A DNA stretch of 64,000 bases from Thiomicrorhabdus immobilis (GTDB taxonomy: Bacteria > Pseudomonadota > Gammaproteobacteria > Thiomicrospirales > Thiomicrospiraceae). The position numbers and the translations under genes are program-made. The notes below the pieces were generated by a model. It did not search any database and had not been told where the DNA came from. It worked only from the letters and a program-made list of their open reading frames with translations. Shown here one piece after another: positions 58,647 through 64,000 of this stretch; position 1 is the stretch's first letter, and the number at the start of each line of letters is the position of its first letter. The stretch is from assembly GCF_021654855.1 (NCBI RefSeq), contig NZ_AP024202.1:434001-498000 (forward strand). Direction: 5' to 3'.

Positions 58647-59453
58647 ATGTCTTTGCTGCTACTTTCCCATGTTCTCAAAAACAAACAAAACAAGTTACCA
58701 GGCCTGGTCAGTTCAGATATTGACAACGAATCCAGCGAGGTAAAATCCATCAAGCGTAACCGTCTGTGGTTGTTGACCTATATCGCCCTATTTACCTCTT
58801 TATTAGCCTTTTTTATCTTGATCATTAGCTTGGTGGAGCTAGAGGGTTCAACACCCAAACGCAATTACCAGAAGTTGGTGAACCAGCTTTATCGAGATGT
58901 ACTCTACCAAAGAAATCAACAAGCCATTCCCTGGTTGCAGGTTGAAAACACCCTGACCAAGGGGGTGCGTTTAACCTTGCCAGCGGATTTAGTTTCGAAT
59001 TCGAGTTTATTTGCATCAGCCCGTGCGCAAATCAATCCACGTTATCTGCCATACTTACAGAGTGTTGCAGAGCTACTGCAGCGGTTGAACGTGGATGAAT
59101 TTAGAAACCGTAATGCCAAGCTGATTCGTGGAATTGAAACCCCGGGCACAAAAGTCAAATTCATGATTCGTATAGAAGGGCATACCGATTCCCAACCAAT
59201 GGCGGCATCGGCACGTTTCAAAAACAATGTTGAACTCAGTACGTTCCGAGCCTATGCGATGATGGAGTGGATGCGTATCCATACCGGGCTAGCAAGAGAC
59301 CATTTTGCGATTTCTGGCTATGGTAGCTTCCACCCTTTAACTTCTAATGCACAAGAACCGGAAAACCGCAGAATTGAGATTTACCTTATTCCGCAACTTA
59401 TTGATAACCCTGCTGCTGTGGCGGTAGAAAATGAACTTGAGCGACCACGATGA
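58647..59453 (+). CDS. MotB-like OmpA-domain protein lacking the membrane aspartate
   Basis: About 268 residues from the ATG at 58647 (a TTG one codon earlier is less likely). One N-terminal helix near 44-65 reads WLLTYIALFTSLLAFFILIISLVEL and lacks the aspartate that stator B subunits need to move ions. The periplasmic part includes a linker and an OmpA/peptidoglycan-binding domain (about 165-260) with IEGHTDSQPMAASARFKNNVELSTFRA and ENRRIEIYLI. Overlaps the next gene by four bases. Contains exact palindrome copy 8 in the N-terminal coding part. Confidence 0.83.
   Translation: MSLLLLSHVLKNKQNKLPGLVSSDIDNESSEVKSIKRNRLWLLTYIALFTSLLAFFILIISLVELEGSTPKRNYQKLVNQLYRDVLYQRNQQAIPWLQVENTLTKGVRLTLPADLVSNSSLFASARAQINPRYLPYLQSVAELLQRLNVDEFRNRNAKLIRGIETPGTKVKFMIRIEGHTDSQPMAASARFKNNVELSTFRAYAMMEWMRIHTGLARDHFAISGYGSFHPLTSNAQEPENRRIEIYLIPQLIDNPAAVAVENELERPR
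58697..58708. repeat. ACCAGGCCTGGT dispersed palindrome, copy 8 (in coding DNA)
   Basis: Exact copy in the first MotB-like gene, read as L-P-G-L-V just before the membrane helix. Confidence 0.85.
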
Positions 59454-60127
59454 ACGTGGTGATGGAAAGGGCAAAATCAGCTTGGTTGTTGGCGTTTGGT
59501 GATGTCATCACCTTGTTGATTACCTTCTTTATTATGGCTATCGCGTTGAATAAAGGCGAAATCAGCAAGGTTCAAAGATGGGTCGATGACCAGGTCACGG
59601 AAAGTTATCAAGTCTTGGCCGATGAAATCAAACAGCAAAATCTACAAGTGATAAAGGTTAATAGAACCGCGCGTGGGGTTTTGTTGAGTATACAAAGTGA
59701 TAATGCTTTTGAAAGCGGTTCTTTCAGGCCAACAGAGCAACTCAGTCAGGAGTTGGAGACCTTAGGTAAAGTGCTTAAGAAAACGCCTTTATTGAATATC
59801 TTACAATCGGAAGACAATCGACAAGTGATTGGGCGTGCCAAGGAAGATGGCATGCAATGGTATTCCGAGATAAGAGTGGAAGGGCATACCGATAATGACC
59901 CAATCAACCCTTTATCAAGGTTGCGTAACAACTATTTCTTGAGTACCTTGCGAGCGGAATCGGTCATGCAAACCCTTTATAGGGCAAGTGAATTGCCTGC
60001 TCAATTATTCTCAGTTTCTGGTTACGGAGAGTGGCAGACGATTGCTGATAATGGCACCGATGACGGCAAGCGCCAAAACCGTCGAGTTGAGGTGTTGATC
60101 AGCGCCAGTTTTCAAAAAATAAATTAA
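59450..60127 (+). CDS. MotB-like OmpA-domain protein with the membrane aspartate
   Basis: 225 residues. The N-terminal helix reads SAWLLAFGDVITLLITFFIMAIAL with Asp at about residue 18, the ion-carrying position of MotB/PomB. A periplasmic linker (about 36-120) leads to an OmpA domain with VEGHTDNDPINPLSRLRNNYFLSTLRAE and RQNRRVEVLI. Together with the MotA-like gene it could form a working stator; the preceding MotB-like paralogue without Asp makes the set unusual. Convergent with the chemoreceptor gene. Confidence 0.85.
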   Translation: MNVVMERAKSAWLLAFGDVITLLITFFIMAIALNKGEISKVQRWVDDQVTESYQVLADEIKQQNLQVIKVNRTARGVLLSIQSDNAFESGSFRPTEQLSQELETLGKVLKKTPLLNILQSEDNRQVIGRAKEDGMQWYSEIRVEGHTDNDPINPLSRLRNNYFLSTLRAESVMQTLYRASELPAQLFSVSGYGEWQTIADNGTDDGKRQNRRVEVLISASFQKIN

Positions 60128-60169
60128 GTGGCCGTAATGTTTAAATCGGTTGAAGTTGTATTAAGTTTC

Positions 60170-61945
60170 TTAATTTGCAACGACCAATTGTTTGTTGATT
60201 GAGAACGAATCCACTTCTGTTTGTAGGTTGTGAGAAAGAGAAACCAGTGAATCCGATTTTTCTTTAGTGGCTTCAACCAACAGCGCATTTTCACGAATCC
60301 CGCTATCTAAAGCGGAAATAGCCTGGTTCATCTGTAACATTCCGGCGGATTGCTCTTGTGCGCTGTGGGAGATGCTTGTCACCAATTCATCAATCGTACA
60401 GATGCCGTTGTGGATTTGATTAAATACGATATTGGTTTCATTGATCTGCTCGGCACCTAAGTTGACCTTTTCCACCACTTGAGTGATTAATTCGCCAATC
60501 TGTTTAGCGGAGTCCGCCGATTTTTGTGCAAGGTTTCTCACCTCGGTTGCCACTACGGCAAACCCTCGGCCTTGTTCACCCGCTCGAGCGGCTTCTACGG
60601 CCGCATTTAAGGCCAGCAGGTTTGTTTGGAAGGCAATCGTATCAATCAGGCTGATAATGTCGCTGATTTTCAAACTCTCTTCCTGGATAGCTTGCATGGA
60701 GCTAACGGTTTGTTCCATCACTTTTGAACCTTGTTGAGCCATTTTCTGGGTTTCAATGGTTTTCTCATTCGCATCACTGGCGTTTTGAGCGGTCTCTTGG
60801 ATGGTTGCGGTCATCTCCTCCATCGCGCTGGCGGTTTGGTCAATCGATGTAGCCTGGTTTTGGGTGCGTTCAGCCAAAGCTCGGTTACCTTCGGCTATTT
60901 CGGCGACTTCTTTGTTAAGGTCCGCAGCACCATTTGAAACCGCTAAAATGGTTCCGTTCAATTGTGCCGAGGTGTTGTTTAAACGATGTTTAAGCGTCTG
61001 CATCTCACCTTGAAAATCCCCTTCGATAACATGAGTTAAATCCTTGTTGGAGAGCTCTTCTATTGCCGTGTTGATTGCGCCTAAGCCCGACTCCAAGCCT
61101 GACATCGCTTCGTTGATATAGCGTTTTAATTCGTCCAATCGCCCATCGGCTTTGGCGGAAACTCGTTGTTCAAAACGACAGTGTGTCACATTTCCCATAA
61201 CCATGTTGATGTCTTCAATGATGTTATCCATCGATTGCATCGCATGGTCTACTTTTAACTTGAGTTCACCTTGTATGGCATCACTCATGCGTACACTGAA
61301 GTCACCGTGGCTGATACCATCCATGATGGTTTCAAGAGAGTCCATGGTTGCGGCAACACTGTCAATTGAGGCATTGACATTGTTCTTAAAGAGCTCCAAA
61401 TCACCACCGACATCCAAGTCAACACGTTGATGGAAATCACCATTTGCCACTCGTTCCAAAGTGTTATTGGTTTCGTTGAAGGTTTGTTTTAAATTTGCGG
61501 TTAGATGATTAAAACTGGTTAGTACTTGACCCACTTCATCACAATTTTTAATCGGTAATTCGGTTGAGAAGTCGTTGCTTTCGGTAATGGATTCGATTCC
61601 TTGGCGCATCTTTTCTAAAGGGCGTGCAATTTTACCGATTAGGGTGAAGTACATGAGTAAGGTAAACATCGCTACGGCAATCAAGACAGCAATAATGAAC
61701 CAGTCGATCATGGAAACCGTGCTGACAATGAGTTGTTCATATTGAACGGGCATGGCATGGTCGCTACTTAGAAGTTCGGGATTTGCTTCGAGTTGAATCC
61801 ATTTTTCTAAAATGGATTCCGTATTGCTTTTAATCATCAAGAATGCGGTGGTGAAAAATACCCCTGCCCCTGCCATCATGATTAACAATGTTCGACTGAG
61901 TGTAACGATTTTAGTCCGACCCCAAATAGATTTTAATGCCTTCAT
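60170..61945 (-). CDS. Methyl-accepting chemotaxis protein with poly-HAMP array
   Basis: 591 residues. Helices near 18-40 and 82-105 bracket a very short periplasmic part of about 40 residues. A HAMP follows (about 105-160), then repeated HAMP-like units with GDFHQRVD, GDFSVRM, CRFEQRVS and KDLTHVIEGDFQGEM signatures up to about 330. The signalling hairpin is QTNLLALNAAVEAARAGEQGRGFAVVATEVRNLAQKSADS near 440-480. The array suggests signal relay over several HAMPs rather than a large sensor. Reports to CheA/CheW; no che genes are here. Confidence 0.92.
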   Translation of the reverse strand: MKALKSIWGRTKIVTLSRTLLIMMAGAGVFFTTAFLMIKSNTESILEKWIQLEANPELLSSDHAMPVQYEQLIVSTVSMIDWFIIAVLIAVAMFTLLMYFTLIGKIARPLEKMRQGIESITESNDFSTELPIKNCDEVGQVLTSFNHLTANLKQTFNETNNTLERVANGDFHQRVDLDVGGDLELFKNNVNASIDSVAATMDSLETIMDGISHGDFSVRMSDAIQGELKLKVDHAMQSMDNIIEDINMVMGNVTHCRFEQRVSAKADGRLDELKRYINEAMSGLESGLGAINTAIEELSNKDLTHVIEGDFQGEMQTLKHRLNNTSAQLNGTILAVSNGAADLNKEVAEIAEGNRALAERTQNQATSIDQTASAMEEMTATIQETAQNASDANEKTIETQKMAQQGSKVMEQTVSSMQAIQEESLKISDIISLIDTIAFQTNLLALNAAVEAARAGEQGRGFAVVATEVRNLAQKSADSAKQIGELITQVVEKVNLGAEQINETNIVFNQIHNGICTIDELVTSISHSAQEQSAGMLQMNQAISALDSGIRENALLVEATKEKSDSLVSLSHNLQTEVDSFSINKQLVVAN

Positions 61946-62357
61946 TCCGTTTTATCCCTATTCCAACAAAGATGGTTTGTATTAATTAACATATAATCAA
62001 ATTATTATAATCATGGAGGGATAATACGTAGGTTAAGCAGCCAGTTCGAGATAAAAGTTTACATAGGTCGATAAGCACCATTTATAAGTTGTTATAAGCC
62101 GTACTGATTTTGAGTGAATGGCTTTTATATTTGATGGTTGTAATCAGGTCGGTAATGGCTAAACGCTTGGTAGTAATTTATGGAAGGGGGTGCAATAGCC
62201 TTGTAAGGCTTCAGTCAAGAGATGGACTGTTGTTGGTTACATTGATGATTGCATGGATGAATGAGGGAATAATTTCATTGCGAAATTATCCCCATTTTGG
62301 AATTGACGTGTTTTGGTAACTGCCATCAATCAATAAGAAAATCGATAACGGGTAAGC
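61946..62357. other. Intergenic region between two chemoreceptor genes
   Basis: 412 bases. No convincing gene: the 69-codon frame at 62110 on the plus strand has no family look and no good start context. One hairpin with 12-base arms (62265-62276 / 62282-62293, one mismatch) lies upstream of the end of the second receptor and may terminate it on the minus strand, but it lacks a T run. Confidence 0.5.
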
Positions 62358-64000
62358 TTAGCGCAACTTTGGAACCGTTGCCGTCGTTTCAAATTGGCGC
62401 ACGCTGTCCGATAAAGACTCAACTTCTTGCACCACGGTATTGGCGGAACCCAAAGCTTGGTTGGCGACGTGAACATTGTGTTGTGTGGTTTTATCCATTT
62501 CTGAAATTTGCTGATTCAGGTTTGCAATACTGTTCGCTTGTTCCAAACTCATTGAGGCCATTTCTGAAATCAGCTCACTTACACTGTTAATACCAGTATT
62601 GATTTCACCTAAAGCATCGCCCGATTTTTCAACCAGCTGGGTTCCTGACTCAATCGCATTCACTGTATTATCTATCAGGCCTCTAATCTCTTTAGCGGCA
62701 TCTGCTGATTTTTGGGCAAGGGTGCGAACTTCACCCGCCACCACGGCAAAACCTCTACCTTGTTCACCCGCTCGAGCGGCTTCAACCGCTGCGTTTAACG
62801 CCAATAAGTTGGTTTGGAAAGCAATGCTATCAATCAAGCTTACAATCTCAGCAATTTTCTGGCTTGAGTTTTGAATGCTACGCATGGAATCTATCGTACT
62901 ATTCATGACCGAGACGCCATCTTGTGCTTGTTGGCGCGCTCTGTCGGAGAGTTTATTCGCCTCAATGGCGCTATCTGCCGATTGTTTTACTTCATGGGTT
63001 ATGCGTTCCATGGTATCGGCAGTATGCTGAAGTTGCGAAGCCTGGCTAGATAGACTATTCGATAAAGAGACACTGTCTTTAGAAATGCTTTGCGAAGCTT
63101 GTTCTAATTTGCCATTCATATGAGTGACATTGTTTATCAGGATGTTCAAACTCTGGAAAGCCGAATTCATACCTTGTTTGATGGTATCCAGTTCACCTTT
63201 GTATTCGCCTTCAATCATCTGGTTCAAACGCCCGACCCTCAAGCGTTCGGATGCTTGGTTTATTTCAGTAAAGGCGTGTTGAACATCGTCTAATGCTTTA
63301 TTCACATCATCTTTAAGCAATCCAAGCTGGCCTTGAGCCTCTATCTGGATGCGCTGGCTAAAGTCCCCATTGGATAAGCCTTCCATTACGCTGATTAAAC
63401 GTGAGATAAGCGCTTCGGTTTGCTCCATTGCATGGTCCACTTTGACTTTAAGTTGGCCTTGTACCTTTGGATTCATCCGCACAGAGAAATTACCTTGGTT
63501 TAAACCATCCATGATCTCTTCTAAGCTGTTCATGGTATGGGTAACACTTTCTGCACTATGGTTCACGGCTGTTTTGAGTGTATTGATGTCACCAGCGAAC
63601 TCTTGTTTGATGCGTTGATCGAATTGTCCTGCAGCAATCGCACTCATGACATTGTTGATTTGTGAGAAGGCGGCCTGAATTGAGCTTAACAGTGTGTTGG
63701 TGGCAACCACTGAAGGGTGGGATTCATTTTCTGTAATGCGGGCAGAAAAGTCGGAGTCTTTAGAGACTTGATTGATGGTCTGCATCACACTGTTAGAAAC
63801 ATCCGCTTCACGTTTCATAATAACCGAGTAGTAAATCAATACGGCTGATTCAATCACCACAAACAACGCATGGAGAAAGGTGATGCCCCAACTGCAGTCA
63901 TAGTTGAATAACATAATGGGCATGCCGGCTATTTCAACTTGATTGAGTTGTAAATAAGTCACCAATAGGTGGTGAACGGCACCCACTGCCGCCGCTACAA
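62358..64000 (-). CDS. Methyl-accepting chemotaxis protein with membrane sensor and poly-HAMP array, N-terminus cut off
   Basis: At least 547 residues; the frame runs open through the window edge, so the start is outside. The visible N-terminal part is membrane-embedded, with AVHHLLVTYLQLNQ and WGITFLHALFVVIESAVLIYYSVI, a multi-helix sensor with conserved histidines rather than a large periplasmic domain. A HAMP-like array follows with repeated GQFDQRI, GNFSVRM, GDFSQRI and GRLNQMIEGEYKGEL units, then the hairpin NLLALNAAVEAARAGEQGRGFAVVAGEVRTLAQKSADA. It is a paralogue of the preceding receptor in its cytoplasmic part. Confidence 0.9.
   Translation of the reverse strand, partial: VAAAVGAVHHLLVTYLQLNQVEIAGMPIMLFNYDCSWGITFLHALFVVIESAVLIYYSVIMKREADVSNSVMQTINQVSKDSDFSARITENESHPSVVATNTLLSSIQAAFSQINNVMSAIAAGQFDQRIKQEFAGDINTLKTAVNHSAESVTHTMNSLEEIMDGLNQGNFSVRMNPKVQGQLKVKVDHAMEQTEALISRLISVMEGLSNGDFSQRIQIEAQGQLGLLKDDVNKALDDVQHAFTEINQASERLRVGRLNQMIEGEYKGELDTIKQGMNSAFQSLNILINNVTHMNGKLEQASQSISKDSVSLSNSLSSQASQLQHTADTMERITHEVKQSADSAIEANKLSDRARQQAQDGVSVMNSTIDSMRSIQNSSQKIAEIVSLIDSIAFQTNLLALNAAVEAARAGEQGRGFAVVAGEVRTLAQKSADAAKEIRGLIDNTVNAIESGTQLVEKSGDALGEINTGINSVSELISEMASMSLEQANSIANLNQQISEMDKTTQHNVHVANQALGSANTVVQEVESLSDSVRQFETTATVPKLR

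Noticed and set aside
62110-62319. 69-codon frame between the two chemoreceptor genes
   Set aside because: No family resemblance, no clear ribosome binding site, biased composition like non-coding DNA.

Overview
The window looks like a chromosomal stretch of a moderate-GC gammaproteobacterium. The gene content and protein style suggest the Thiomicrospira / Hydrogenovibrio / Thiomicrorhabdus group of sulfur oxidisers. This is an inference from gene order and sequence style; no 16S rRNA gene is present. There are no recognisable tRNA or rRNA genes, CRISPR arrays, transposase genes or phage genes. Most of the window is ordinary housekeeping chromosome.

Layout. 1-9.1 kb: end of the S10 operon plus the spc and alpha operons, from L16 (cut by the window edge) through SecY to RpoA and L17; rpmJ (L36) is missing from its usual place after secY. 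9.1-17.4 kb: TatD-like nuclease, TcdA, a DUF2927-like exported protein, UvrA, a SIMPL-domain protein, a YajR-like transporter and SSB. 17.4-24.8 kb: an envelope and osmotic block with two MscS-type channels, an OmpA-like protein, a small membrane protein, an ECF sigma factor, a CNNM/CorC protein and MgtE. Its order resembles the sigX-cfrX-cmpX-oprF region of Pseudomonas. 24.8-27.3 kb: a RimB-RimK-aspartoacylase-like cluster. 27.4-34 kb: a complete RND efflux system with a divergent TetR regulator and a clear candidate operator. 34-37.3 kb: patatin-like lipoprotein, an unknown protein and IspB. 37.6-43.1 kb: rplU-rpmA-obgE-proB and groESL, the latter with a perfect CIRCE element. 43.1-53.2 kb: GST-like protein, diguanylate cyclase, MsrPQ, ArgC, ErpA, citrate synthase, AnmK, M23 peptidase and TusA-like protein. 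53.4-60.1 kb: glyQ-glyS-gmhB-plsC followed by a MotA-like protein and two different MotB/OmpA-like proteins. 60.2-64 kb: two chemoreceptors with HAMP-like repeat arrays, the second cut by the window edge.

The most striking non-gene signal is a dispersed palindrome, ACCAGGCCTGGT. There are 8 exact copies and 20 copies of its core CAGGCCTG, all between 11.4 and 58.7 kb and none in the ribosomal operons. Copies occur in intergenic DNA and in genes, where the same bases are read in different frames, so selection appears to act on the DNA itself. One copy sits in a perfect 32-bp palindrome (43360-43391). Other points of interest are the three-gene stator-like operon in which only one of the two MotB-like proteins keeps the membrane aspartate, the sigma/CmpX/OmpA/magnesium block, and a structured MITE-like element behind groEL.
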